Shown here one piece after another: positions 28,062-38,000 of a stretch of 64,000 nucleotides of DNA (the first letter of the stretch is position 1; each line of letters begins with the position of its first letter). Made by a program: the position numbers and the translations under genes. Origin of the DNA: an uncultured Bacteroidota bacterium (lineage in GTDB: Bacteria; Bacteroidota; Bacteroidia; Chitinophagales; Saprospiraceae); the NCBI GenBank assembly GCA_937872515.1, contig CALMSX010000082.1, positions 62,001 through 126,000 of the forward strand, given 5' to 3'. Below the pieces are notes generated by a model, which did not search any database, was not told the DNA's origin, and saw only the letters and a program-made list of their open reading frames with translations.

Positions 28062-29375
28062 TTATTTTTCCCTGAAAAATATACTGATCGGCACACCACT
28101 AAAGTTATATTTTAAACGCAGTTGGTTTTCCAGATAATTTTTGTAATTATCCTTCACATGCTTTGGGTGATTACAAAAGAAGGCAAATGCCGGGTAGGGC
28201 AGAGGTAGTTGGGTAACAAACTTAATTTTTATAAACTTTCCTCTGTGTGAAGGCGGTTGATACCTGTCAATAGCAGCCAACATAGAGTCATTAAGCTCTG
28301 AAGTTTTGATCTTCCTGCTCCTATTTTCATATACCTCCATGGCTATTTCCACAGCCTTAAAAATTCGCTGTTTTTCCAGAACAGAAACCGTAACGATGGG
28401 AACGTCAGTAAATGGAGCAATGCGTTCCTTTAGTTCATTTTCAAAGTCGTATGCGGTATTAGTCTCCTTGTTTTCAATAAGATCCCACTTGTTGATCAGT
28501 ATGACCAGGCCTTTGTTTTTGCGCGTGATCAAAGACAACAGCGAAAGATCCTGTGACTCCACCCCAACGGTAGCGTCAAGCATAAGGATACAAACATCGG
28601 CCTCTTCAATGGTTCTTACGGCTCTGATTACAGAATAAAACTCCAGGTCTTCATGTACTTTATTTTTTTTCCTGATGCCCGCAGTATCTATCAGGTAAAA
28701 TTTATGTCCAAACTTGTCGTATTGGGTATAGATTGCGTCTCTTGTAGTACCTGGAATATCAGTAACAATGTTTCTGTCTTCTCCTAAAAGGGCATTGGTG
28801 AAAGAAGATTTACCTACATTCGGTTGCCCTACCACTGCTATTCTCGGTAAATCTCTGGCTTCGTTGATATCGTCGCTGTCTTCGGGTAAGAATTCATTGA
28901 TAAGATCCATCAATTCACCGGTTCCGGATCCGGTAATGGAACTTAGGAATAGGGTGTTTTCAAAGCCCAACGCCCAAAACTCATTCGCAAGCATATCGCG
29001 CTGAGAATTGTCTACCTTGTTTACAATACAAATCACAGGTTTTTTGCCCCTTCTTAGTTTATCCGCAATTTCTGCGTCGAGGTCAGTGATGCCGGTCGTC
29101 ACATCTGTCATAAATAAGATGACTGTAGCTTCATCTATGGCAATCTGCACTTGTGAGCGAATAGCAGCTTCAAATACATCTTCAGAGCCATGTACAAAAC
29201 CTCCGGTGTCAACCACAGTAAAAGATTTGGTACCCCATTCACTGAAGCCGTAAATGCGGTCTCGCGTCACCCCACTTACATCGTCGATGATGGATTTTCT
29301 TTCACCAATCAGACGATTGAATAGCGTGGATTTTCCCACATTTGGCCTTCCTACTATTGCTACTATGTTTGACAT
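28062..29375 (-). CDS. der: Ribosome biogenesis GTPase Der (EngA)
   Basis: 437 residues with two consecutive GTPase domains and a KH-like C terminus, as in all Der proteins. The first has GRPNVGKST (residues 8-16), DTGG and NKVD. The second has GQPNVGKSS (near 182), DTAGIRKK and NKWD. It assists maturation of the 50S subunit. It is on the same strand as pnp but separated from it by a terminator. It converges with the T9SS gene, with only 12 bp between stops and a short TCGTTAACGA palindrome there. Confidence 0.97.
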   Translation of the reverse strand: MSNIVAIVGRPNVGKSTLFNRLIGERKSIIDDVSGVTRDRIYGFSEWGTKSFTVVDTGGFVHGSEDVFEAAIRSQVQIAIDEATVILFMTDVTTGITDLDAEIADKLRRGKKPVICIVNKVDNSQRDMLANEFWALGFENTLFLSSITGSGTGELMDLINEFLPEDSDDINEARDLPRIAVVGQPNVGKSSFTNALLGEDRNIVTDIPGTTRDAIYTQYDKFGHKFYLIDTAGIRKKNKVHEDLEFYSVIRAVRTIEEADVCILMLDATVGVESQDLSLLSLITRKNKGLVILINKWDLIENKETNTAYDFENELKERIAPFTDVPIVTVSVLEKQRIFKAVEIAMEVYENRSRKIKTSELNDSMLAAIDRYQPPSHRGKFIKIKFVTQLPLPYPAFAFFCNHPKHVKDNYKNYLENQLRLKYNFSGVPISIFFREK

Positions 29376-29404
29376 GGTTTGTTTTTGTATCAGCTTTGTT
29401 AATC

Positions 29405-29443
29405 AACAAAATAGGCAGCTGGAGGATTCCCAACTGCCTATTT
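29405..29443 (-). terminator. Intrinsic terminator after pnp
   Basis: AAATAGGCAG (29409-29418) pairs perfectly with CTGCCTATTT (29434-29443) around a 15-nt loop. Read on the minus strand, it is followed by TTTTGTTGATT. Confidence 0.7.
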
Positions 29444-29464
29444 AAAAATAATGTCTTAATGAGT

Positions 29465-31618
29465 TTAGGAATTCTCCTTTGGATTGTTGTCCCTTGGATT
29501 TGGCAAGGTTGCTTTGCGTGACAATCTCATCTTACCCGTTTTTGGATCAGTTCCTATATATTTTACCTTGATATTGTCTCCCACTTTCATGACATCGGTA
29601 ACCTTGTCAATCTTAGTATGAGAGATCTCAGAAATGTGTACCAATCCGGATTTGCCCTTAAACTTGACAAAAACACCGTATTCCATTACACTTTCTACCA
29701 GGGCATCATAGATGTCGCCAACTTGTGGAGTGAAGGTAATCTTATCGACTTCCTCCAAAGCTTGTTTTAAGCCATCACCATTGGTACTCATGATAGATAC
29801 GATGCCTTTTTCATCTACCTCTTCAATGTTGATGATGGTACCTGTTCTGGCCTGGATATCCTGAATGATTTTACCACCTGGCCCAATGACCGCGCCAATA
29901 AAGCTCTTGTCGATTACAATTTCGACCATTCGTGGTGCATGAGGCTTGAGGTCGCTTCTGGTTTCAGCAATGGCCTTACTCATTTCATTCAAAATATGTA
30001 ATCTGCCCTCTTTGGCTTGCAATAATGCCTTTTCCAGCATTTCATATGGAAGTCCGTCAATTTTAATATCCATCTGACATCCGGTTATTCCTTTTGCCGT
30101 GCCGGTAACTTTAAAGTCCATGTCACCCAAAGCATCTTCATCACCGAGGATGTCAGACAGGATGGCTACTTTGCCATCTTCAGCGATCATACCCATAGCA
30201 ATTCCGGATACAGGTGATTTGATTTTAATACCGGCATCCATCAATGCCAGCGATCCCGCACAAACCGTGGCCATAGATGAACTACCATTGGATTCAAGAA
30301 TGTCTGATACTATCCTGATGGTATATGGATTGTCGGTAGGGAAAACCTGTCTCAGCGATCTTGCAGCGAGATTGGCGTGACCTACTTCTCTCCTTCCCGG
30401 ACCTCTCGATGGCTTAATCTCTCCTACTGAAAAGGCTGGGAAGTTGTAGTGAAGGATAAATTTTTCATAATACTGCTCAAGTGAATTGTCGATGAGCATG
30501 GTATCGGTTTTTGAACCGAGGGTTAGGGAGGTAAGAGATTGTGTTTCTCCTCTGTTGAAGATAGCTGACCCGTGAGCTGAAGGAAGATAGTCTACCTCAC
30601 ACCAGATTGGCCTGATTTGATCGTTCTTTCTTCCATCCAAACGAATTCCCTCATTCAGTACAACGTCCCTAACAATTTTTTTCTTTAATTTCTCGTATAA
30701 CTTACCGGCTTCAACACCCATGGTTGATTCATAAGCTTCGCCAAGTTCTGCTTGCAGGGCAGCAACAAAATCTTCTGCAACTTTATCAAATGACTTTTTA
30801 CGAGATTTTTTATCAGAAGCAGATCTGGCAATCGCATATATTTGATCGCTACAAGCAGCTCTTACTTTTTCTTTTAATTCTTCGTTGACAGCAACAGGTT
30901 CTACCACTCTTTTTACAGTCGCTTTTTCACCCACAAGTGAAGCCAGCTCTAACTGGGCTTGACAATGCACCTTTATGGCTTCATGACCTATTTTGATGGC
31001 CGTAATTAAATCAGCTTCCTGGCATTCTTTTGCTTCCCCTTCTACCATCATAACGTTGTCCATGGTTGCAGCAATAATAATGTCAAGTTCTGCTGCAGGT
31101 AATTCCTTGCGGTGCGGGTTTACAACAAATTCTCCATTTATTTTGGCAACCCTCACTTCAGAAATTGGACCGTTGAATGGGATGTCAGAAACAGCCAGCG
31201 CTGCAGAAGCTGCTAGTGCTGCATAACAATCGGGCATGTTATTTTGATCTCCTGAAATCAGAGAAATCATGATTTGTGTTTCATTTACAAAGTCATCATC
31301 AAACAAAGGACGAATGGCTCTGTCAACCAATCTTGAAATCAATACTTCATAGTCAGACAGTTTGCTTTCTCTTCTAAAAAAGTTTCCCGGTATCTTTCCG
31401 GCTCCGGCAAATTTTTCTTGGTAATCTACAGAAAGTGGAAAAAAGTCTTGACCTTCTTTTGGCTTTGAAGCCGCCACAACGGTGGCAAGTAACATGGTGT
31501 TTTCAATTTTTACCACCACAGAGCCATGTGCCATTGTGGCCAGCTTACCTGTTTCAATGGTAACTGTTTTTCCGTTAGGTAAGTTGAAATTAACGGAGGT
31601 AGGAATAATGTTTCCCAT
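29465..31618 (-). CDS. pnp: Polyribonucleotide nucleotidyltransferase (PNPase)
   Basis: A 717-residue phosphorolytic 3'-5' exoribonuclease of the RNA decay machinery. The order is the usual one: RNase PH-1 (about 13-145, with FFPLSVDYQEKF and NFFRRESK), a helical linker, RNase PH-2 (about 325-460), a KH domain with the IGPGGKIIQ loop (about 555-615) and an S1 domain (about 625-690, YGVFVKFKGKSGLVHIS). It lies downstream of rpsO, as in many bacteria, with a strong hairpin between. In E. coli the equivalent region is a processing and autoregulation site; whether that holds here is unknown. Confidence 0.98.
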   Translation of the reverse strand: MGNIIPTSVNFNLPNGKTVTIETGKLATMAHGSVVVKIENTMLLATVVAASKPKEGQDFFPLSVDYQEKFAGAGKIPGNFFRRESKLSDYEVLISRLVDRAIRPLFDDDFVNETQIMISLISGDQNNMPDCYAALAASAALAVSDIPFNGPISEVRVAKINGEFVVNPHRKELPAAELDIIIAATMDNVMMVEGEAKECQEADLITAIKIGHEAIKVHCQAQLELASLVGEKATVKRVVEPVAVNEELKEKVRAACSDQIYAIARSASDKKSRKKSFDKVAEDFVAALQAELGEAYESTMGVEAGKLYEKLKKKIVRDVVLNEGIRLDGRKNDQIRPIWCEVDYLPSAHGSAIFNRGETQSLTSLTLGSKTDTMLIDNSLEQYYEKFILHYNFPAFSVGEIKPSRGPGRREVGHANLAARSLRQVFPTDNPYTIRIVSDILESNGSSSMATVCAGSLALMDAGIKIKSPVSGIAMGMIAEDGKVAILSDILGDEDALGDMDFKVTGTAKGITGCQMDIKIDGLPYEMLEKALLQAKEGRLHILNEMSKAIAETRSDLKPHAPRMVEIVIDKSFIGAVIGPGGKIIQDIQARTGTIINIEEVDEKGIVSIMSTNGDGLKQALEEVDKITFTPQVGDIYDALVESVMEYGVFVKFKGKSGLVHISEISHTKIDKVTDVMKVGDNIKVKYIGTDPKTGKMRLSRKATLPNPRDNNPKENS

Positions 31619-31673
31619 AAATGATATATTTTAATTGGTGTGGATAACTTGCGAAGGTCAGACCTCCGTAAGT

Positions 31674-31704
31674 GGAAAAAAAAGAGAGTGCATTGCACTC
31701 TCTT
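31674..31704 (-). terminator. Strong hairpin with T run between rpsO and pnp
   Basis: AGAGAGTGCA (31683-31692) and TGCACTCTCT (31694-31703) form a near-perfect palindrome. Read on the minus strand it runs into eight T. It should terminate most rpsO transcripts and could also be a processing site for an rpsO-pnp message. Confidence 0.85.
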
Positions 31705-31713
31705 ACAGTTGGT

Positions 31714-31989
31714 TTATTTTCTGATGTTAAGCTTTTCGATCAACGCTCGGTATTTCACGATGTCTCTGTCCTGGAGGTAAGACAATAACCTCTTTCTTTT
31801 ACCAACAAGTGTCAATAAGGCCCTGCGGCAAGAATTGTCTTTTCTGTTGTCTTTTAAGTGTTGTGACATTGCCTGAATCCTGGTAGTGAAAATGGCAATT
31901 TGTGCTTCTGTTGAACCTGTGTTGGTTGCAGAACCACCATAAGTTGCAATAATTTCTTGTTTTTGTTCTTTTGTTAAATAAGCTGACAT
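31714..31989 (-). CDS. rpsO: 30S ribosomal protein S15
   Basis: A 91-residue uS15 with the conserved core GSTEAQIAIFTTRI, HLKDNRKDNSCRRALLTLVGKRKRLLSYL. It binds the central domain of 16S rRNA early in assembly. A TATCTTTG element lies 60 bp upstream on the minus strand. pnp follows after the hairpin. Confidence 0.98.
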   Translation of the reverse strand: MSAYLTKEQKQEIIATYGGSATNTGSTEAQIAIFTTRIQAMSQHLKDNRKDNSCRRALLTLVGKRKRLLSYLQDRDIVKYRALIEKLNIRK

Positions 31990-32048
31990 GAATAAAATTT
32001 AATAATTACCAATATGCAGATTGTTCTTCAATACTGCCTTAGCGGGCG

Positions 32049-32056
32049 CAAAGATA
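32049..32056 (-). promoter_or_regulatory. -7 element of rpsO
   Basis: TATCTTTG on the minus strand. The leader before the ATG at 31989 would be about 55 nt. Confidence 0.5.
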
Positions 32057-32142
32057 GATAAAAATACTGAAAGTGGGTAGAAATTCGCGATAATTATGTA
32101 AAGAATGGACCAGATAATACTAGTGTAATTTTTTCACAATGC

Positions 32143-32173
32143 TTTGTTAATCAAAAATATAGTCTTATCTTTG
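32143..32173 (+). promoter_or_regulatory. Complete promoter of the 26-codon ORF
   Basis: TTTG at 32143-32146, exactly 19 bp, then TATCTTTG at 32166-32173. This is one of only two full consensus matches with ideal spacing noticed in the window; the other drives the ribosomal protein operon. Confidence 0.75.
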
Positions 32174-32189
32174 CGTTAAATAACCAAAC

Positions 32190-32270
32190 ATGCTCATCCT
32201 AATACTTGTCCTTGCTACCATGCTATTGGCTTGGTTATCAATGCAGTCTGGTAGAATGCTGAACAGATAA
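32190..32270 (+). CDS. 26-residue predicted membrane microprotein
   Basis: An ATG ORF of 26 codons encoding one hydrophobic helix (residues 2-17, LILILVLATMLLAWLS) with a short basic tail (GRMLNR). It is too short for standard gene calling. The complete promoter at 32143-32173 leaves a leader of about 12 nt, as expected for a real gene here. It lies head-on to the NqrM-like gene, 8 bp between stops. The transcript could instead act as antisense RNA to that gene. Family not recognised; small single-helix proteins often attach to larger membrane complexes. Confidence 0.5.
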   Translation: MLILILVLATMLLAWLSMQSGRMLNR

Positions 32271-32278
32271 ATCCTTTT

Positions 32279-32488
32279 TTATTTGTGAACTTGAGGCATT
32301 TTGCATTCCTCTTCCGGTTTTTTACCGCAAACCGTACATTCTCCGAATTTGTTCTTAATCAAGGGGTTATTTGAGGCACAAGAGCCATGAAATTCTTTAC
32401 CGGTAAAAATATACCGAATATTCAACATCAAGATCCCCAGTCCTATCAGGCCGAAAATGATTGCAAATTGATATAGCATCGTTGCCAT
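32279..32488 (-). CDS. Small membrane protein with Cys motif, NqrM (DUF539)-like
   Basis: 69 residues. One transmembrane helix (about 5-25) is followed by GKEFHGSCASNN and FGECTVCGKKPEEEC. The helix followed by GSC and CXXC resembles NqrM, the small protein that helps insert iron during maturation of the Na+-translocating NADH:quinone reductase. The fit is by motif only and the tail here has a fourth Cys, so the assignment is tentative. The start overlaps the mazG promoter region on the other strand. Confidence 0.6.
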   Translation of the reverse strand: MATMLYQFAIIFGLIGLGILMLNIRYIFTGKEFHGSCASNNPLIKNKFGECTVCGKKPEEECKMPQVHK

Positions 32489-32501
32489 CTTGGATTTATT
32501 T

Positions 32502-32509
32502 TACTTTTG
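32502..32509 (+). promoter_or_regulatory. -7 element of mazG
   Basis: TACTTTTG with a TTG at 32482-32484 (17-bp spacer). It overlaps the longest-frame TTG start at 32507, so translation must begin downstream, at the ATG at 32552. Confidence 0.55.
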
Positions 32510-32551
32510 CAAAACTACAGTATAAACTCTAAAAACCAGTCATTGTTGCCA

Positions 32552-33313
32552 ATGGAAGACAAAAAAGATGCTTTCGAGCGATTGTTGCACATCATGGATG
32601 ACCTGAGGGCTCAATGTCCGTGGGATAAAAAGCAAACATTTGAATCCCTCCGAAACCTCACCATCGAGGAAACTTATGAATTGGCAGATGCCATCACTAA
32701 GGGAGATATACCTGGTATTGAAGAAGAAATTGGAGACTTATTGCTCCATATCGTTTTTTATGCCAAGATGGGAGAAGAAACGGGTGCCTTTAACATCAAA
32801 TCTGCCATTGATAAGTTAAATGCCAAACTTATTCACAGGCATCCCCATATCTACGGAGACGTGGTGGTGAAAGATGAAGAGGAAGTGAAACAGAACTGGG
32901 AGCGACTTAAACTCAAAGAAGGAAAAAAATCGGTTTTAGCCGGGGTACCATCCGGACTACCTGCCGTTATTAAGGCGTATCGCGTCCAGGAAAAATCCGG
33001 AAAGGTTGGCTTTGAATGGGAAAACAAAGGCCAGGTTTGGCAAAAAGTAGAAGAAGAACTGGCTGAATTGAAACAGGCTGAATTGTCTGGAGATCAAGCC
33101 CACATTGCGGAAGAATTCGGGGATGTTCTTTTTGCCTTAATCAACTACGCAAGATTTATAAATGTGGATCCTGAATCTGCCCTCGAATCCATCAACCAAA
33201 AATTCATCCGACGGTTTAATTATATTGAAGAAAAAGCGGGCGAAAGCTTCGATGGCATGGGGCTGGAAGCCATGGATGCCCTTTGGAATGAAGCCAAATC
33301 CAAAGGCTTGTGA
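32552..33313 (+). CDS. mazG: Nucleoside triphosphate pyrophosphohydrolase MazG
   Basis: A 253-residue all-helical NTP-PPase that hydrolyses NTPs to NMP and pyrophosphate and guards against misincorporation. Two MazG repeats are visible. The first has CPWDKKQTFESL, EETYELADAI and EIGDLLLHIVF. The second has EEELAELKQAE and EEFGDVLFALINYAR. The acidic EXXED-type clusters bind Mg2+. The ATG at 32552 is preferred because the promoter lies on the longer start. ffh follows after 95 bp. Confidence 0.93.
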   Translation: MEDKKDAFERLLHIMDDLRAQCPWDKKQTFESLRNLTIEETYELADAITKGDIPGIEEEIGDLLLHIVFYAKMGEETGAFNIKSAIDKLNAKLIHRHPHIYGDVVVKDEEEVKQNWERLKLKEGKKSVLAGVPSGLPAVIKAYRVQEKSGKVGFEWENKGQVWQKVEEELAELKQAELSGDQAHIAEEFGDVLFALINYARFINVDPESALESINQKFIRRFNYIEEKAGESFDGMGLEAMDALWNEAKSKGL

Positions 33314-33408
33314 TGTTTTTTCATGAGTTTGATGTATTTTCGCACCCGCATTTCATGGGTCATATGGGCCCATGCAGAGATGCAACCTGATAACAAAATC
33401 TGACTAAA

Positions 33409-34743
33409 ATGTTTGATAGTTTAAGTGAAAAGCTGGATGGCGCACTAAAAATGCTGAAAGGCGATGCCAAACTTACGGAAATTAACATCGCCCAATCGAT
33501 CAAAGAGATCAGGCGCGCGCTTGTCGACGCCGATGTCAATTATACCATTGCCAAAGAGTTCACCGATAAGGTAAAGGACAAGGCCCTCGGCTCCGACAAT
33601 GTATTACAGTCGGTCAAACCGGGTGAGCTGATGGTTAAAATTGTGATGGATGAGATGGTCGACCTCATGGGGGGCCAGGCAGCAGGCATCAATTTTAAAG
33701 GCAATCCGGGAGTCATCCTGATTTCAGGTCTTCAAGGTTCAGGTAAGACTACTTTCTCAGGTAAATTGTCATTGTACCTGAAAGAGAAAAAAAATCAAAA
33801 AGTATTGCTCGTTGCCTGCGATGTTTACCGCCCTGCAGCCATAGACCAATTGTCAGTAGTAGCTAAATCAGTAGGCGTTGAAGTCTACAAAGAAGTTGAT
33901 AATAAAAAACCGGTAGAAATATCGAAAAATGCCATCGAGTATGCGGTTAACCACAAATTTGATGTGGTCATCATCGATACTGCCGGCCGATTGGCCGTAG
34001 ATGAAGAAATGATGGCAGAAATTGCAGCCATTAAAGATGCGGTAACCCCATCTGAAACACTTTTTGTGGTTGACTCCATGACCGGTCAGGATGCTGTCAA
34101 TACGGCAAAAGCATTCAATGAAAGACTCAACTTTGATGGGGTAGTCCTTACTAAACTTGATGGTGATACCAGAGGTGGAGCTGCCTTATCGATCAAATAT
34201 ACCGTTGGCAAACCCATCAAATTTGTTTCGACGGGTGAAAAAATGGATGCCCTCGATGTTTTCTACCCTGAAAGGATGGCACAGCGTATCCTGGGCATGG
34301 GAGATATCGTATCTCTTGTGGAAAAAGCGCAGGAACAATTTGACGAGAAGGAGGCCAAAAAACTCGAAAGTAAAATCAGAAAAAACAAGTTTGATTTTAA
34401 TGACTTTTTAGCCCAAATGAATCAAATCAAAAAAATGGGCGACCTCAAGTCAATCATGGGTATGATTCCTGGTATGAGCAAACTTACCAAAGATCTCGAC
34501 ATTGACAATTCTGCATTTACGAAAGTGGAGGCCATTATTTTTTCTATGACACCAGACGAAAGAAAAAATCCGGAGATCCTCAACATGAACCGCAAAAAAA
34601 GAATTGCCCTGGGCTGCGGTAAATCCATCAATGATGTCAATATGTTCATCAAGCAGTTTGATCAGATGAAAAAGATGATGCAAATGATGAGCACTGGAAA
34701 AGGCATGGGCAATGCTATGCAACAGATGAGAATGAAGCGATAG
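33409..34743 (+). CDS. ffh: Signal recognition particle protein Ffh
   Basis: A 444-residue SRP54 GTPase that binds signal sequences and 4.5S RNA. The N domain (1-90) is followed by the G domain with GLQGSGKTTF (about 106), DTAGRL and TKLDGDTRGG. The Met-rich M domain (about 300-444) has the RNA-binding GCGKSINDVN loop and ends MMSTGKGMGNAMQQMRMKR. It partners FtsY at 5484. The 4.5S RNA gene was not found in this window. Confidence 0.97.
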   Translation: MFDSLSEKLDGALKMLKGDAKLTEINIAQSIKEIRRALVDADVNYTIAKEFTDKVKDKALGSDNVLQSVKPGELMVKIVMDEMVDLMGGQAAGINFKGNPGVILISGLQGSGKTTFSGKLSLYLKEKKNQKVLLVACDVYRPAAIDQLSVVAKSVGVEVYKEVDNKKPVEISKNAIEYAVNHKFDVVIIDTAGRLAVDEEMMAEIAAIKDAVTPSETLFVVDSMTGQDAVNTAKAFNERLNFDGVVLTKLDGDTRGGAALSIKYTVGKPIKFVSTGEKMDALDVFYPERMAQRILGMGDIVSLVEKAQEQFDEKEAKKLESKIRKNKFDFNDFLAQMNQIKKMGDLKSIMGMIPGMSKLTKDLDIDNSAFTKVEAIIFSMTPDERKNPEILNMNRKKRIALGCGKSINDVNMFIKQFDQMKKMMQMMSTGKGMGNAMQQMRMKR

Positions 34744-35077
34744 ATAGCCCTGAATTAGTGATTTCAAATAACAGGCATTTGTTGTTCACCCGCTTTAAAT
34801 TTTTTGCAAAGTGTGTTTGAAGGGTGAATTGTAGCGGTAAAATTCAAATTTTATAAAAAAAATGAACCAGTACTGCGCAGCCAAAAAATGAACCCCAAGT
34901 TTAGGTCTTTTCTATTCTGGCAATATTATTTGGGTATTTTCAAAAATTTGAAGTAAAATTTGTTTTAACCATTAAAATAAATGGTCGCACAAAATTTAAT
35001 TTCTATATTTATTTTTTTGTGATATAAAATTTCATCTTCTTATATTTGTGCTAAATAAATCTGTAAAACTGTTAAAC
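34744..35077. other. Intergenic region between ffh and the thioredoxin-adhesin gene
   Basis: 334 bp of AT-rich DNA. It holds an inverted repeat TTCACCC/GGGTGAA (loop of about 30 nt, around 34785-34830, no T run) and the promoter at 35016-35048. No coding frame or RNA gene is supported. Confidence 0.6.
35016..35048 (+). promoter_or_regulatory. Promoter of the thioredoxin-headed adhesin gene
   Basis: TTTG (35016-35019), a 21-bp spacer and TATATTTG (35041-35048). It overlaps the GTG that opens the longest frame (35048), so the ATG at 35078 is the start. Confidence 0.6.
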
Positions 35078-38000
35078 ATGAGGAAATTTTTACTTCTACT
35101 CCTATTCTGTTTTAGTTTGACCTTTGTGAATCAATTGGCAGCACAATTGCCAAATGGAGCAACTGCTCAGGACTGGACAGCTACCGACCTAAACGGAAAT
35201 TCTTGGAATTTGTATGACCTCCTTGAACAAGGGAAACCGGTTGTCATTGATTTTTCAGCTACTTGGTGTGGTCCTTGTTGGAACTACCACAATTCAGGTG
35301 TTTTGGAAGAATTGTACAATGAACATGGGCCCAACGGAGCGGATGAAATCATGGTGTTTTTTCTGGAAGCTGACTTGAGCACCAATACTGCCTGCCTTTA
35401 CGGACCATCAGGATGTGTTGGAGGTACGCAGGGCAACTGGGTGCAAGGTACACCTTATCCAATCATCGATTTGATGCCATCAACTTCCTACATCAAATCA
35501 AATTATTCCATCGCATATTATCCTACGCTTTATGCGATTTCTCCGGATAAAAGAGCTTGGGAAGTAGGACAGGCTGGCGCAACTACATGGGAAAACTGGA
35601 TGTTCCAGTCATTCACCATGGCCGTTGAAGGTGATGCTTTTGATGCTCAATGTCCCAATGGCGGAGGTGTAAACCTAACTGTAACGGGTGGATATTTAAA
35701 TAAATCATACTCTTGGTCCAATGGCTCTACTGCCCAGGATCTTACTGGTGTTAACGCAGGAACTTATTCAGTAACAGTTGAAGATGCCAATGGCTATTTT
35801 CTGACTCAGACATTTACCGTTGCAGGACCAAGCACCCCACTCAATACAGAAAATTATTCTTTATCTGATGTAACATGTTTTTCTTACAACAATGGTGGAA
35901 TTTCTGTAAACCCGGCAGGTGGTTATCCAGGATACAGCTACGAGTGGAGTACAGGTGACCTTGGCAACGCCGTCGAAGACCTTTCTCCAGGTTCATATAC
36001 AGTTACAGTTACCGACAATGTCGGCTGTACTACAGAGCAGACTTTTGAAATCACAGAGCCTGAAGCATTAACTTCATTTGCATTTACAAATAGCGCAACA
36101 TGTAACAATTCAAATGGATCTGCCACCATCGAATCAGAAGGAGGAACAGGGTTTCACTTTTACCAGTTAGGAACAGAAAATGCAACAACAAGTAATGTAT
36201 TTTTTGACCTTGCTCCAGGTATCTACGAATATACTGTAACAGACCTCAACGGTTGTTTTGACACTGGAGAATTTGAAATTGAATCTACAGGTACTCCTGC
36301 CGCAGCTGCTGCACCATCAGGAAGCCTTGATTGTTCTACTACCCAGGTTACCGTTTCAGGTGCCGGTTCTTCAACAGGCAGCAGTTATACCTACTTATGG
36401 ACAACTACCAATGGAAACATTGTTTCAGGTGCCAATACGTTGAATGCCCTGGTAAATGCTCCTGGTACTTACAACTTAAAAGTAACCAACACAACTACAA
36501 ACTGTTCTCAAAACAGTTCGGCCATCGTAACCATGGTTAACAATGGTCCTTTGGCAAATGCTGGTGCACCTTCACAGCTTACTTGTGCAGTAACAACTAC
36601 AACGTTAAGCGCGGCTGCATCTTCAGCTGGACCTAATATTGCATACCAATGGTCAACCAATAGCAATGTAATAGGATCTACTGCCACAATCGAAGTTCAG
36701 GATCCCGGAGTTTACAACCTTTTGGTAACAGATACCTCCAATGGCTGTACCTCGACTTCATCAGTTGAAGTAACTGAAGATGTTACTACTCCAAGTATAG
36801 CAGTTACCAATGCTGAATTGACATGTGCCATTAATTCTGCTGAAATCTGTGCTACGGTAGCACCCACTTCTACCGTAAGTTGGAACATCAACGGAACTCC
36901 AATTGCTGGAAACTGTGTTACAGTTACCAACTCTGGTACCTTTACCGCTACCGCTACAGGACCTAACGGTTGTACTACAACTGCAGAATCAACTGTTTCT
37001 TCAGCTGCCGGCTTACCACAAATTGGTGCCCAGGCTCCTGCTAATCTGACTTGTGTTGTATCAGAAGTTACACTTACAGGTGAGTTGACAGGCGTACCTA
37101 CTGAATATACCATTTCTTGGACAACTGCTGATGGCAATATTGTAAGTGGTGGCAATACCCTCAATCCGGTAGTCAACCAGGCTGGTACCTATACGATGAC
37201 AGCGGTTAATAATGTTACATTGTGTCAGTCAAGCCTCAATGTAGTAGTTAATCAGGTTATCAATTCAGCTGTAGCCAACTTTACAACATCCCTTAACAAT
37301 GGTCTTCTTAACCTTGTTAATACAGGAAATGGTACAGCTTCATGGAATCTTGGCAATGGTCAGGTGATCGAAGGCGAAAACATCCAGGTTTCTTTTGCAA
37401 CCTCAGGTACTTACAGCATCTGCCTTACTACCACCACAGAATGCGGTAGTGTTACACAGTGCAATGATGTGGTATATTATACAACACCGGCAGTAGCAGG
37501 TACAGTTGTTAACAACGTTTGTAATGGCGCTGCAGCAGGATCAATCTCAGCCGAAGTTTCTGGAGGTCCTTTCCAGGGAGTTTTAACGTATGCATGGACA
37601 GGTCCTAACGGATTTACTGCCAACACGCAAACCATTACCAATTTGGGTGCAGGTACTTATACATGTGTTGTAACTGACGAAAATGGTTTCTCTGTATCTC
37701 AAACGTTTGTTGTCACCGAAGGTATAGCAATTGAGGCAGCTGCAAATATTACCAATGCTACCAATGGTGCTGCCAATGGTGCTATCAATCTTGCAACTGC
37801 AGGAGGTAGTGGCAATTTGTCAGTGGTTTGGAGCAATGGCGCTACCGGTACTTCTTTGGAAAACCTGGCTCCAGGTGTCTACACAGCAGTGGTTACAGAT
37901 GAAAATGGCTGCCAAAAAACATTCGGACCATTTGTAGTGGAAAACATTACCAATGTTAACGATCCTGATTTTGTTACCGGATTCAAAGTTTATCCAAACC

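Noticed and set aside
28045..28066. TCGTTAACGA palindrome between convergent T9SS and der genes
   Set aside because: Only 10 bp and no T run; too short to call a terminator.
34783..34832. Inverted repeat TTCACCC/GGGTGAA after ffh
   Set aside because: The loop is about 30 nt and there is no T run, so it is not a convincing terminator or RNA.
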